64,000 bases of DNA, taken from contig CM025856.1 in assembly GCA_003952965.2 (NCBI GenBank), positions 26,855,723-26,919,722 on the forward strand, given 5' to 3'. Positions 12,299-24,204 of the stretch are shown piece by piece. The number at the start of each line of letters is the position of its first letter. Position 1 is the first letter of the stretch. The position numbers and the translations under genes were made by a program. The notes under the pieces are model-generated. The model worked only from the letters and a program-made list of their open reading frames with translations. It searched no databases and was not told where the DNA came from. The stretch comes from Morella rubra. Its lineage: Eukaryota; Streptophyta; Magnoliopsida; Fagales; Myricaceae.

Positions 12299-14763
12299 CC
12301 TACCCTGGATTCAATTCTATTGGTTATACAATTTCTCGCAGATAAGTTTCGGCCCAATATAGCGTCGAACTATTTTTGTTCTCTTTTTCAGGGCGTGCGA
12401 TAATTGGATCGAAGAAAAGTGGCTGAATTTATTATTCTAAGCAAAATTACTTACCGTATTATTGAATATATTATTCTAAGCAATTCACACAGAAGAATTA
12501 TCTCGCTATCATCTTGGAAATATCCTCCAACAACAAAATCAGTTGTGACAGTCGTTCTCATTCAACAACTGAGGTTGGTTCTCCGCTTCCCACCTCGCTT
12601 TCTACTATGCAAACCGAAAGCGAAAATTTTCTATTTTTCTGTCTTGTTTTTCATATTATTTTGCCCGGAATCGGGGATATCATTTTTGTTACGAATTCGT
12701 AACAATATTGAGTAAAAGACTGCATCGGATTGTGTTGCGTAAATAATGAAAACTCCATGATTCAACATCTCTTTCTTTACCCGTTTCTAACCGACAAATA
12801 GAGAACGGAACCTGGTTTTGAGGTAATGGGCTCACGGCTGTGAGCATATTTAGGCATGACCTCGAGTGTCCGAGGGATTTGATAATATCCTTTCCTGGAC
12901 TAGATTGAAGCAATTGGGAAGTTGGTATAGTTTTCACTTCGTTCTTTAAGAACCCGCATTGAAGGGCAGCGGATTGGATGAATTCCATATCTCAGTTTCC
13001 TTGTGTTACTTGCATGGCTTGGCTGTTTGGACTTTGGAGTAGAAACTCAATATTTTACACACAAAAATGCTGATTACCAGTGAAATTCAGCTTTTTGTTG
13101 TTCTGTTTCACTGTTTAGAAGACCAAAGTTGACGTATTTACGTCCTCTATGTTTTAAGCAATTAGGAATTTACAAATATTTGTATATGCGGTGAGTTTTG
13201 GTGGACGCTGGAATCTCTGCAAACCACACTTTCTAGTAGTTTGGATATGGTCACTGGAAAAACAAAAAAGAAGTTCGGAACTTTACTTTTGCAGGAAATG
13301 TTTTTGAATGAACCAGAGACAATCTGGTTTTTGAACTGTTTTGGCAATCTGGTTAACCTGAACCACATTAAAAGCTTAACGAAAATTATATGTTGCTGAA
13401 GAATGGGTCTTAATGCATTGCCTCTGGATGCGGAAACGTCAAGATCTATTGTTGGGACAGCCTTAAAGATATTCCTTTAGTTGATGATTAAAGTTACAGA
13501 GTACTCTGTAATGCAAGTTAGTTACACCCAAGGATAAAACTTCCGGCTGAAGAATTAAATCCACTGAATCCAATGTCTGTTTGGTTGGTGAATTGGATTT
13601 GGTAGTTCCTTACCTTCCTGGTAACACACTTCGGTACGCCAATCATTCTTTACATTTCAGATCCAGCGATATAGTCTTCAATGTTTCGCTTGTCAAACTT
13701 TCATCTTGCAGCCTCTGGTCTCTGAACATATTTAGTTTTATCCCCGTACTTTTAGCATGCAGTTACAGGGGCACATATGTCATTCCATGTTTGTTTGGTT
13801 GGTCTTTGTTGAAGCAGCTAATTGAGAAAAAGGACCCCATTGAGTTACGATGGTTAGTAGGTCTGGGCTTGGAAGGTTTGGAAAGTAGGATTATAGAAAT
13901 ATATTTTGCACATTACAACAGCTACTCCGACTTGCCGTTGGTGTGTCTTAATCTCAAATGTCAAAGAAAAGATGGATTCCTCTTACTGATGAACTGAAAT
14001 TTCAATTTTGTTTGAACGAGAGAAAGCTCCTTGTGTGAGATACTGAAAACGATAATAGGTGCAGTGGATAATATTTTGCATAGCATATCCCAATCGAAAT
14101 AATACAGAGCCTATGATCTCTAATTTTTCAAGACCATTTTGTTATGGTTGCTAGAATGCTAGATTAATAGAAGTTCGATTCTATTGGGCTAACTACAGTC
14201 TACTGTTTCGTGAACAATTTACAGGAGTTCTATTGCCGGACAAAATGCTGCGGAATACATTAGGGGTTGGTTCAATTTTCAAGAATTCAGATTGGTTGAG
14301 GTGCAAAAACCCAACCGTCTTGATGACCTTTACAGAAGTAGATGAAAAAATAGTCAATTATAGAGACCCAAAGACTTGTGGATCAGGTGCCACTGTGTTT
14401 AGTTCTCAGGGCTGATGTTGTCTTTTCCTGAGTCAGCCTGACTCTCAGCTAGTCAGCTTGGAGCTATTTTCCGCTTACTCCATCCATATGTGTGTGCATG
14501 AGCATCTACTATGGTAGGTTTCTATTTTCAGAGTTCATCTATTTTAACCATGAGCTTGCCAAGAACTAACCACAGAGGAACGTAATGAAAAAAGTGGTTG
14601 CTTTTATGTTGAGAATAATATGGATTATATAGTAGATAACAGCTGATTTTGCCATGACAAAAGCAGCAAAGAATAAAAATAGTTGGACCATAGAAATTAC
14701 ATGAATTGACTAATATTTTGTGATCGTACAAATAATAAAGAATTATGGGATGCTCTCTCTTCT
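12299..14763. other. Intergenic region between fold-back repeat and XTH-A; no gene supported
   Basis: Only short frames occur, including a 138-codon frame at 13581-13997 with no recognised motif. The last few hundred bases are 3' flank of XTH-A, which is transcribed leftward into this region. Confidence 0.45.
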
Positions 14764-15820
14764 CTAGGAGGTGCCGCATTCTGGAGGGAGGCCCTGGGGA
14801 AACCTCTTTGTGTCTGTGCAGTAATTATATATCATGTAGTTCTTCTGCACCCATTTCAATCTATCTTGATTTGCAGTGTCCAGCTCTTCTGAAAGCCAGG
14901 ACCTTCCGGTGGAGGAAGAAGAGGGAGTACTTGAACTACAAGAAGATGCTCCAGAAGACAGTATGCAAGCATCAGCTTTGAAGTTTCTGTAGGAAGCAAT
15001 AAAGGGGGCTTGGCTCCAGTCTGTCTTGACAAGTCCACCTCTTGTCGCCCAGTCATCAGCATTCCAGAGACTAGAGTATATCCTCATTGGCTGGTTCTTT
15101 GGGAATGGAACGCCTATAGACTCTGAGTTCTTGAACTCTCTGATGGGGGTGCCATCCACAGAGAATCTGAACGAACATGAAAAGATGTGAGCCTATGTCC
15201 ACTTATAAGGAAACAAAAGCACGACTGATGTCCTGGAGGATGCATGGATAGATGGAGAAACTTACATAATGCGCTGCGGGTTCCAAAGAATGGAGTAGGT
15301 GTGGAAATCTGCAGTCGGGTCAAACCAGAGATAGAACTGTTGCTCTCTGTTGCCCTTGCCTTGGCTGAACACGTTAGTGTGAAGGATGTAAGGATCACCA
15401 CTGAGGTTCCCCAAGAACTCAAAGTCGATCTCATCCCATGCTGATCCTTTTGATGATAGCTGCAGGTGAACACAAAAATTTTATCAGTACTGTGAACATA
15501 ATTCCTTATTGATGGTTACTGACAGCAGGAGAACTTACATAGTAGGCAGTAACAGTGCCAGCAGAGTTTCCAGGGACTAGCTTGAGCTGCATATCTATCT
15601 TTCCGAAGAGGTACTCATTCTTAGACTGGAAACCAGAGCCAGAGGCTTTGTCAAGTGAAAGAGTAAGAAGCTCGCCGTTGTTGAGTATCTTAGCCCGGCC
15701 ATCTCCCCATGTGATGTCAAAGTCTTGGTTCAAATTACCAGTTGAGAGAGCCACCAAAGAGCCGAAAAGAAAAAGCGCCAGAAGCACTAATGGAGCACCT
15801 GAAGAAGCGGAAGAACTCAT
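14764..15820 (-). CDS. XTH-A: xyloglucan endotransglucosylase/hydrolase (GH16), intact
   Basis: Exons in transcript order are 15820-15539, 15459-15266 and 15166-14764, with GT-AG junctions and phases 0 and 2. The product has 292 residues, a normal XTH length. A hydrophobic secretion signal covers about residues 1-29. The mature part starts [17 protein letters not shown]. The GH16 active site [10 protein letters not shown] (102-111) holds nucleophile Glu104, Asp106 and acid/base Glu108. An N-glycosylation site, NLS, sits at 112. The XTH C-terminal domain carries the conserved cysteines of SSC, NYC and PEC and the block [17 protein letters not shown]. These enzymes cut and rejoin xyloglucan in the apoplast during wall loosening. 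Resemblance is to the XTH22/TCH4-XTH25 branch, where transglucosylase activity is expected. The start at 15820 is preferred over an upstream in-frame ATG because it begins the signal peptide directly and lies 87 bp from a TATA box. Confidence 0.95.
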
Positions 15821-15906
15821 GGTTGCTGTTTTAAATGGGAGTAAACACTTCGTTTGTGAGTGAGCTTTGGAAGTCGAGTGATGGATGTGCTTAGGAACTT
15901 GTTTGG

Positions 15907-15914
15907 TATTTATA
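15907..15914 (-). promoter_or_regulatory. TATA box of XTH-A
   Basis: TATAAATA on the minus strand, 87 bp upstream of the ATG, at a spacing usual for plant genes with a short leader. Confidence 0.7.
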
Positions 15915-15956
15915 CATGAAGGTACGTCAAGAAGAGAGCACGAATGGAGGAAATGC

Positions 15957-15994
15957 ATGGGAAGTTCCAGTGTCAGCTAAGCTGTAGACAGTTG
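15957..15994 (-). promoter_or_regulatory. Shared proximal promoter block of XTH-A
   Basis: Read on the minus strand, CAACTGTCTACAGCT (15994-15980) is followed by a TGGAACTTCC segment about 60 bp upstream of the TATA box. Closely similar pairs lie at the same place in XTH-B and XTH-C. The conservation exceeds that of the surrounding DNA, so it may be a regulatory element kept after duplication or simply recent duplication. No transcription factor is assigned. Confidence 0.45.
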
Positions 15995-18149
15995 TTTTGC
16001 TTCTGGAATAAAGGACAAAAAATGAGCTGTCGGGATCCCACTAGTCTCTACCAAATGCAGCATAATTATTTAAACATCAAATACGCGTTTCACATCGGGA
16101 GAAGAAAGTGCAAAATAATTGCTGACCAGTACCAAAAGCCAGCCACTTGCCCCTTTCTTTTGCTTGGCACCAGCCCAGCCCCCTTGTTTTCCAACTAATG
16201 CTCTCCTTTTCATTCCCAGTGCCTGTTCCAACTAATCCTCCTAAACCACAACAACTTTGGCCACTTGAGACTCAAAAGATAGAAGAACCCTGAAAAGTGA
16301 AATATCACACGTTTACTTTTTCTCATGTCTCCGTCAACGATATCAACTCGAACCTTCGCACAAATTTGGGCCACTTCTGTAATCTGTTGCCTCCACAGTT
16401 CTAAATGCGCAGCGCACCCTATCTTACTGTCATGACACTGATGGGAAGAGGCTTTATAGTCCAAAGAGAGAATAAAATTAGCTTCTTGTAAAACTCGTGA
16501 ATCGATAATTGCCCACCCATGATGGTGGTTTTCCTTTGCGGAACGTCTACCTAAATTAGGTGCAGGTTGCTCCTTGGCATAATACCGCCGACACGCATAG
16601 GCAAGGGAAAGAAAATAATATCAACCCAAAAATTCTATTAAAGCCATTTGGAAAGTCTTTTTTTGTGCAATGAACTGGCACTTCCATACGTTGCAAATGG
16701 AGATTTTGAATCTTATGGGTCCAAGTGAAAATACTCGGTTAGAATTGTACATCACTACATCTTATACCAAGTCCTATCTTGCGTGTTTGGGTTTCCCCAG
16801 TTCTTCTTTTTCTACGAAGTCCTATCTTGAGTTTTTCCCCAACGCATCAAGGCGTTAAAGCACATATCTTGTGTATTTTCAATAGACGAGGTCAGAACAA
16901 ATCTTGCATTGATAAAGCTGTTTTTGCATAGAAATACTTTCAAGTAATGTTGTCCTAATTTTGTATAATTGGGAGGATATTAAAATTAGGCCAACCAATA
17001 ATTTTAGTGAAATTCATGAAAAATCTGGTGTGTAAAATGACACAAGTTTAAATAAATTAATTTTCAGTTTCTCTTTATTGACACAGTACAGTACTCTACA
17101 CAAAATTACGAGAGAAAAAGATAGACTCAAAATCAAACACTACCAAATGGAAACAAATACCACTATTTTTTTTCTTGAAAGGAATTAGTCAAATATCAAA
17201 AAATTAATAATTTTCTCAAAATATTCTTTTGTTTTTCTTATTTTACGTGGAAATAAACACATGTATATCATATTCATCGGATACATGTTTTTCATTGCTT
17301 TTCACAATTCTATCCACTGTCTGTCACTGTGGGGGAGACTCTGAGCGCAAGTATATGGTGCAGGTTTTGCTGGACTAATTAGTCGGACCGGGCGACTTGT
17401 ATGGATTTAGGCATAATTACTAATTTAGTAATTTAACACATTGAATTTTAAAATTACTAAATTTTATTAATTTTTTTTAAAGAAAAGATAACAATAAGCC
17501 TGAATTTTATTAGAGAATCCTCGTGGTGAAAGAATACTATAATAACAATCAAACTTAATTTGTGCTCTTAAAAAAGATTTCACCATTAAAATCATGTCAC
17601 GTGTGTTTTAAATGAATTATGTGACACGATTTTGACTATCAAATTTTATTTCAAGGTGAAAATTGATTTATTTTGAAAATTTAAGAGCTCAATATATAAA
17701 ATATAGTAGTTGAGACCACTATTTGAGATTGAGATTATATATTAAGAGCTCCAAGTGACTTTTTCCTCTTCGTGTTTTGTTATTTTGCTATATGCTCCAC
17801 CCTCCCAGAACATGCATTTCGTGCAGATTTAGGATTAATTAATGTGATCATGGTGATGATGGCGTTACTCGTTATATGAATTAGCACTTTGACGCTGTCG
17901 AATGGTCCTTGATATTAGACAATATATGTACGTTAAGTGAGGACAAAATGAACTTTATTTTATTTTATTGTGCATGTAATGACATCATGTATTTCAAAAC
18001 ATGGGAAAATAAATATTGGACCACGCAACGTTCGTTACGTATATTGCATAGAATTAGCCAAACGGGTTGGACGAATAAATAAATAAAAGAATTGAGACAA
18101 GGGTCCTAGTCTTTTTTTTTTACAAGGTTCACACAGTCTTATATTTTGT
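15995..18149. other. Intergenic, XTH-A promoter side to XTH-B 3' side
   Basis: AT-rich DNA without a supported gene. Open frames are short and unremarkable. It includes a hairpin-forming segment near 17.6 kb, listed separately. Confidence 0.45.
17561..17695. repeat. Hairpin-forming AT-rich segment
   Basis: AAAATCATGTCACGTG on the left matches the reverse complement of the right arm, CAAAATCGTGTCACATAA. Flanking GCTCTTAAA on the left reappears inverted as TTTAAGAGCTC on the right. It is likely a decayed MITE, and its ends are uncertain. Confidence 0.4.
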
Positions 18150-19215
18150 CTAGGATGTGGAGCATTCTGGAGGGAGGCCTTGGGGAAACCTCTTCGTGTC
18201 TGTGCAATAGTTGTAGATCATATAGTTCTTCTGCGCCCATTGCAACCTCCCTTGGCTTGCAGAATCCAACTCTTGCGAGAGCCATGAATTACTGCTGGAC
18301 GTGGAAGAGGGACAGGAAGATGCCCCGGAGGACCAAACACAGGCATTGGCGTTGAAGTTCATATAGGAAGCCGTGAAAGGAGCTTGTGTCCAATCTGTCT
18401 TGACAAGTCCACCCCGTGTGGCCCAGTCATCTGCGTTCCAGAGGCTGGAGTATATCCTCATTGGTTGGTTCTTTGGGAATGGTACTCCAATTGACTCCAA
18501 GTTCTTGAACTCTCTAATGGGGGTTCCATCCACAGAAAAGCTGAAATGAAAATGGGAAAAATTAGTCGATACAGAGTGGATACGGCCACGGGGCATGGAA
18601 AATATGCATGACTGAGAGTGCGGTGTGGGGAAATTGGAGCAGTACTTACACAATGCGTTGGGGATTCCAAAGGATGGAATAAGTATGAAAATCTGCAGTT
18701 GGGTCAAACCAGAGATAGAACTGCTGCTCTCTGTTTCCTTTGCCTTGGCTGAACACGTTAGTGTGAAGGATATAGGGATCGCCGCTAAGATTTCCCAAGA
18801 ACTCAAAGTCTATCTCATCCCATGCTGATCCTTTTGAAGATAACTGCATGTGAAAGGGGACATATGCATTAGCGATTATTCAGTTAAGTCTTGTTCAAAA
18901 TTGAAGAAAATTACTAGAGGCTGTAAAGCTTACATAATAGGCGGTGACAGTTCCAGCAGAGTTTCCAGGGACAAGCTTGAGCTGCATATCAATCTTTCCA
19001 AATAGATATTCATTATTGGACTGGAATCCTGAGCCAGAAGCTTTGTCAAGCGAGAGAGTAAGAAGGCCGCCGTTGTTCAGTATCTTACCACGGCCGTCGC
19101 CCCATGTAACGTCAAAGTCCTGGTAGAAGTTACCAGCAGAGGCAGTCATCACTGACGGAAGAAGAAAGGGCAGAAGAAGGATCAAGAGAACACTCGAAGA
19201 AGTCATTAAACCCAT
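18150..19215 (-). CDS. XTH-B: xyloglucan endotransglucosylase/hydrolase (GH16), intact
   Basis: Exons in transcript order are 19215-18934, 18843-18650 and 18540-18150, giving 288 residues without a break. The N-terminus is a strongly hydrophobic signal ([18 protein letters not shown]), then [18 protein letters not shown]. The catalytic motif [10 protein letters not shown] has Glu104 and Glu108, with the glycosylation site NLS at 112. The C-terminal domain keeps [17 protein letters not shown] and the four conserved cysteines, and it ends PECSTS. A second in-frame ATG at 19206 is equally usable as a start. Predicted role: secreted xyloglucan endotransglucosylase acting in the wall. It is the second of four minus-strand copies, and its product closely resembles XTH-A and XTH-C. 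Confidence 0.95.
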
Positions 19216-19322
19216 GAGTTCTATATTACTGGCCTGGGTAATGAGAGTATGGGAGTTTTGGTTAAGTGAGTGAAGTTTTCTGAGTGAGAGAGGGGTGTCT
19301 TAGAACTAGTTTGGTTGCTGGT

Positions 19323-19329
19323 TTTTATA
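19323..19329 (-). promoter_or_regulatory. TATA box of XTH-B
   Basis: TATAAAA on the minus strand, 108 bp upstream of the first ATG. Confidence 0.65.
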
Positions 19330-19354
19330 CTAGGCGAACAGTAAGGGAAGGGCA

Positions 19355-19389
19355 TAGGAAGGTCCAGTCATGTAAGCTGTGGCCAGTTG
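19355..19389 (-). promoter_or_regulatory. Shared proximal promoter block of XTH-B
   Basis: On the minus strand CAACTGGCCACAGCT (19389-19375) is followed after a short spacer by TGGACCTTCC. It matches the XTH-A and XTH-C blocks in order, orientation and distance from the TATA box. Confidence 0.45.
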
Positions 19390-20906
19390 TTCACACAAAA
19401 GTTATCACAGAACTAGCTGTCTGAATCGCACTAACATCACCAAACAAATTTATTTCTTAAATTATTCAGATAGACAGAGAGAGCTAGAGAACGCGGTTTG
19501 TAGTGATTTTGAAACTTGAACGAAAGTGCCGAGTTCCTGCTGTCCCGTTCTTATCACCGTCATGCATAGCTCTTAGATGTTCCCACTTAAAAATCCATGA
19601 GAAAGGAGGGCCGGAAAAAAAAAAAGTATTACTCCACCAGCATCACCGCCACTAAAGCCAGTATAAATCACATGGAATCCCGAGGGAAAGCAAATATCAC
19701 ATATCTCCTCCCCTGGGTGGGAGTAAACCAAAGCAATGGACCTACCCTACATTTGGTTCACATCATTGTTTATTAATTGCTGCCTCTTTGTGAAGTAGTC
19801 ATGTGCAAGACCGTTTCAAATGCCGATCTTAAACGTGAGGATCGTCGGAAGAAACCACGGAAGAATTCTATACATTTCTAACCACAATTCTGAAGGGGCA
19901 GAGGCCATGCAAATGCAGCGAAGGAAACAACTATTTATCACTTGGATTATTATTATTATTATCCTTTACGCAACATCCACCAATAAGTTGTCACCAGTGC
20001 CCACACGCATAGATACAAGGAAAGTCTAAAAACGCTTAGAAAAAAGAAAAAGTTAGAAGTTTAAGACCACACTTCTACGGAAAAATTAAGGGCTAAAAGT
20101 CCTCAAAGCTGAAAATTAATGTAACAATTCCTATCTTTTTGTAACGATTCACATCTTTTTTGGGCCTTTTCTACTTCTGTTTTGGCTCTTTTCGTATACT
20201 TCTAAATAAAGGGCTAGCACAGCCCCTATATGCTTCAAGCTTATGGACACTTCAATTGAGCTCGTATCTTCGTATCTTGCCTCTAGGTTTTATCGATTTA
20301 GTTGGTTGAACTAATCCCCCTTACCCTTTTTTCCATTTTCCATGATAGGTCAACGAAATAAACTGAATGATTCTCAATGCAGGGAATACCTTCAGCGCCC
20401 TCCTGTTTTCTTTTGAGCAGTTGTCCAATTTCACCAAAATCTAGCCGTTCTTAATTTACTGAGATCTGAATATAACCATATATCGATCCCTTCAATTTTC
20501 TGCATTTATGAGAGCGCATGACTGTTTGCTGTCAAGTGAAGCAGATCATGATAATAATAACTATCTGGTCAACTTTGCTGTAAATTTGCTTCTCCTTGGG
20601 AAAAGTAGAGCTGAAGTTTATCCCAAATTCGATTTGCAGGGTGGATAGGTTCATTGACACCAAAACCAATTTCTATTGAGAGCTTTAGAGGCCTACCCCC
20701 AAGAATTCCCACCCTTTTTGCTTTTCCCTTTTTTATGGGGAGGATTATATTATTCATAGAGTAGCTTATACACAGAGGTCGAGCTAGCGTTATTGCTCAA
20801 GACGACACCAAGGGAACCAGTCATTAATTGCGACCTCAGAAGTACACATGTAAGGTCTTACCGTGGCAAGTATGCCTACTCGTGCAGCTTCACTATAATC
20901 AATAAA
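19390..20906. other. Intergenic between XTH-B promoter and MULE-type element
   Basis: No gene is supported. The short frames here (for example 20569-20757) show no family signature. Confidence 0.45.
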
Positions 20907-21380
20907 GGTTTAATTGCATTAGGGCCTTGAGATATACGGATATGTAAATGAATTGTTTTTAATAAATAAACCTCTAAGATAGAATTTAAGTTAAATTGAG
21001 AGATCCTTTTACTATTTTCTGTCATAATAAATAAAAAAGTATTATTATTCAATTAAAATATTCATATCATATTTATATTAGGTGTCTGTTAATTCATCGC
21101 GTCTAGTTAAAATAAAGAAAAATAACTTAATAATATGACGTCATTCTTCACATTGTAGATGCCTGCATATATGTGGCATGAACAATTTAATTAGATAGCT
21201 TTCTAATTCGTTATGACATAAATTTTAAAGCTCTGTTAGCAATGACCGTTAACGAAAAAATATATAAAGAAGTCTTGATTTAACTTAAACTATACCTCAA
21301 GGATCTATTTATTAAAAATGTTACCTCAGAAACTCATCTGTAACCTTTATATAACTCAAGGACCTAAGTGCAGTTAAGCC
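20907..21380. mobile_element. Non-autonomous Mutator-like element (MULE/MITE) with 9 bp target duplication
   Basis: The 474 bp element begins GGTTTAATTGCATTAGGGCC and, read from the other end, begins GGCTTAACTGCACTTAGGTC. The similarity of the two ends continues inward for roughly 100 bp, through TTTTTAATAAATA and GTTTAAGTTAAAT-like segments. It is flanked by a perfect 9 bp direct repeat, ATCAATAAA, at 20898-20906 and 21381-21389. Long terminal inverted repeats plus a 9 bp target duplication are diagnostic of Mutator-like elements. There is no transposase frame inside, so it must have moved in trans. It sits about 200 bp beyond the stop codon of XTH-C. Confidence 0.85.
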
Positions 21381-21575
21381 ATCAATAAATTCATACGCTC
21401 ACCACTTTTGCTGTTCTGTAAAAGCCAAGTGGCTAATAGAAGTATTTCATGAAAATAGGTGCCGAATATCAAATGAAAAAACATATTTTTTTATTGATAT
21501 ATATTGCATACCAATTAGTTAATCAAATAATTACAACAAAAGAATTGATCAGTAAGCAATACGTCTCTTCTCTAG

Positions 21576-22674
21576 CTAGGACATGGTGCATTCAGGAGGG
21601 AGGCCTTGGGGGAATCTCTTCGTGTCTTCGCAGTAGTTGTATATCATGTAGTTCTGATGAACCCAATTCAACCTCTCCTGTCCAGTTGAGTCCAACTCTT
21701 GTGAAAGCCACGCATTGCCTGTGGAGGCGGAAGAGGGAGAACTTGAGCTGCAAGAAGATGCTCCAGAGGACCAAACACAGGCATTGGCATTGAAGTTCCT
21801 GTAGGAGGCAGTGAAAGGACCTTGGGTCCAGTCTGTTTTGACAAGCCCACCCCTTGTGGCCCAGTCATCCGCATTCCAGAGGCTAGAATATATTCTCATT
21901 GGTTGGTTCTTTGGGAAAGGTACGCCTTTTGACTCCAAGTTTTTGAACTCTCTTATAGGGGTGCCATCCACGGAGAAGCTGAAACAGAGAAAAATCAAAA
22001 AGTTAGCGACTAAAACGTGTTGAGGGAAAAAAAAAAAAATAACAAGGACCAAGACTGCAGGTCTGCAATGTGAAAAAGCTTGGATTAAGGATACTTACAT
22101 AATGCGCTGGGGGTTCCAAAGAACAGAATAGGTGTGGAAATCTGCAGTTGGGTCAAACCAGAGATAGAATTGCTGCTCTCTGTTGCCCTTGCCTTGGCAG
22201 AACACATTGGTGTGAAGGATATAAGGGTCACCGCTCAAATTGCCCAAGAACTCAAAATCTATCTCATCCCACGTTGACCCTTTGGAGGATAACTGCAAAT
22301 TCGCACATACAGAGAAAGTCGATTTAGTACATAGGAAGCAAGGATAGACTTCCATTAAAGATTAAGTCAAGTGGTAATGTCGCCGGAGAACTTACATAGT
22401 AGGCGGTGACTGTGCCTGCAGAGTTTCCAGGGACAAGCTTGAGTTGCATATCAATCTTTCCAAACATATACTCATTCTTGGACTGGAATCCGGAGCCAGA
22501 GGCTTTGTCGAGGGAGAGAGTGAGAAGCTGGCCACTGTTGAGGATCTTACCACGGCCATCACCCCATGTGACGTCAAAGTCTTGGTAGAAGTTACTTGCA
22601 TAGGTGGCCATTAAAGAGCCAACTATGAGAGTGAGCATCAGCATCACTCGAGAAGTCGAAGGGAAAGAAGCCAT
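21576..22674 (-). CDS. XTH-C: xyloglucan endotransglucosylase/hydrolase (GH16), intact
   Basis: Exons in transcript order are 22674-22396, 22292-22099 and 21978-21576; the product has 291 residues. A signal peptide (about residues 1-26) precedes [18 protein letters not shown]. The active site [10 protein letters not shown] carries Glu103 and Glu107, followed by the N-glycosylation site NLS at 111. The second exon begins [10 protein letters not shown] and includes [20 protein letters not shown]. The C-terminal XTH domain is complete, with a serine-rich loop after SSC, and ends PECTMS. No frame break or missing catalytic residue was found. Predicted function: secreted xyloglucan endotransglucosylase. 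Confidence 0.95.
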
Positions 22675-22789
22675 GGATATTCTTCGGCGAATAAGATTCG
22701 AATATAGGACAGCTGAATGTCGAATATGAGTAAGCTTGAGATAGGGAAGGGATGGACTAGCTTGAAAAATTAAGAGAGGTATTTATACT

Positions 22790-22797
22790 GAGAACCA
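22790..22797 (-). promoter_or_regulatory. TATA box of XTH-C
   Basis: TATAAATA on the minus strand, about 116 bp upstream of the ATG. Confidence 0.7.
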
Positions 22798-22836
22798 GAG
22801 GTGAACGCGCACAGACAAAAACAGAGGTAGGGACAT

Positions 22837-22870
22837 GGGAAGGTCCATCGAAGGAAGCTGTAGACAGTTG
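22837..22870 (-). promoter_or_regulatory. Shared proximal promoter block of XTH-C
   Basis: CAACTGTCTACAGCT on the minus strand (22870-22856) is identical to the XTH-A copy. It is followed by TGGACCTTCCC, again about 60 bp above the TATA box. Confidence 0.45.
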
Positions 22871-24048
22871 GCTTAAAACATATGATTCGTGTCCAAATCA
22901 TGATACATGGAGCCATGGGAAATTATGGGACGCGGTTTTGCATTGATCCTGTAAGTCGAAATTGCTGGGTTGGTGCTGCCCAGTTCCCATCAGATCCCAA
23001 AGACAAAATTGTCCTCTGCAAACAAATTTTTGCTTTTCTTTATTCTGTTTGGGGGCTGGGGTGTTCTCAGAGACAAAAAGTTGTATATGGCAACACGTGC
23101 ACCTGGAATTCTTTTTATTCTTTTTTAAATTTTTTCTTGGCTGAAATTATCCTTCAAATAGACTTCAACAGTTCTCAACTCCAAATTATAATTTGATGTG
23201 GTGTAAATATCCGGTGGACATGAAGCACGACACTGCTAATTTTAAATTCTTCATGGACAAAAACGGAACGTCGGCTTGCTTAATACCAAAACCTCTTCCA
23301 TGTACAATTATATGATTCTGCCAAAGTCAGCAAAACACATCTTCGCTTCCACCAATCTCATTTCATTCCTCTCTATTTTCATCCCTTTTTATTTTTGTAT
23401 TATTTTTTTCCCCTTTTTTTCATAAACTATTATTTTTCTCCCCTTTTTCCATAAACTCCCACAATTTTGGGCGGTTGAAAGTAGAAATTTTGAGAGAATG
23501 AAAATTTGAAAGTTTTAAAATTTATAAAAAATAAAAATATTTTATAAAATTTGATGAAAAAAATAAAAATAAATTAAATAAATATTATAATAAAAATAAA
23601 TTAATTAAAAAAGAAAGAGATTATTTTATAATTTTTTTAATGTGAATAGAAATTTTAAGGACGAAAATGTGATACCTTAGACTGTTTGGTGTTATCCGGG
23701 CCTTATCCCAAACTCTGTGATGGATTGGATTTTCATGAAGTGTTATAGGGCGGCTATATGATATGTCTCGCGCAGGATGGGCTTTGGATGGACTGGAAAT
23801 GGGTATACAAGCCTTTAATAGAGAAATCCTTTCGATCTCCTAGAAATGGAGTTAGAGAATATTTTGATACTCTTATGTACATCTTATGATGGATTAAATG
23901 TACAAGGCGTTGCAAATACACTTAGAAAGAACGATACTGGACATCAGACATGCGTTTTTTTATAGAACTGGAAAGTTTTATGTACACTTGACGCGTCCCG
24001 GAGCCGACTTCTGACAGTAGTATATATAGAGTACACTTCAGGCAAAAA

Positions 24049-24079
<31 letters not shown>

Positions 24080-24204
24080 TATAAGAGTACAGAACAAACT
24101 AACCAAATTATTCGTGGAAGCAACTGGTAAGGAATCGGCTACTCTGTTGGGCTAGGCCATATTTATGGTTTTCAGCAATTTTTTCATTTCGATGACTAGG
24201 ATGC
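22871..24204. other. Intergenic between XTH-C and XTH-D
   Basis: No gene is supported. It contains an AT-rich tract (about 23390-23660) made of A/T homopolymers, and a poly-A run followed by an (AT)n microsatellite at about 24044-24083. Confidence 0.5.

Noticed and set aside
13581-13997. 138-codon plus-strand frame
   Set aside because: AT-rich, no motif, no homology I recognise; likely chance.
15555-15863. 102-codon plus-strand frame opposite XTH-A exon 1, with similar frames opposite the other XTH first exons
   Set aside because: Antisense shadow of the conserved XTH coding sequence, lacking its own start context or domain.
17591-17602. CACGTG palindrome as a G-box regulatory site
   Set aside because: Part of the hairpin repeat and far from any start site; 6-mers of this kind occur elsewhere in the window by chance.
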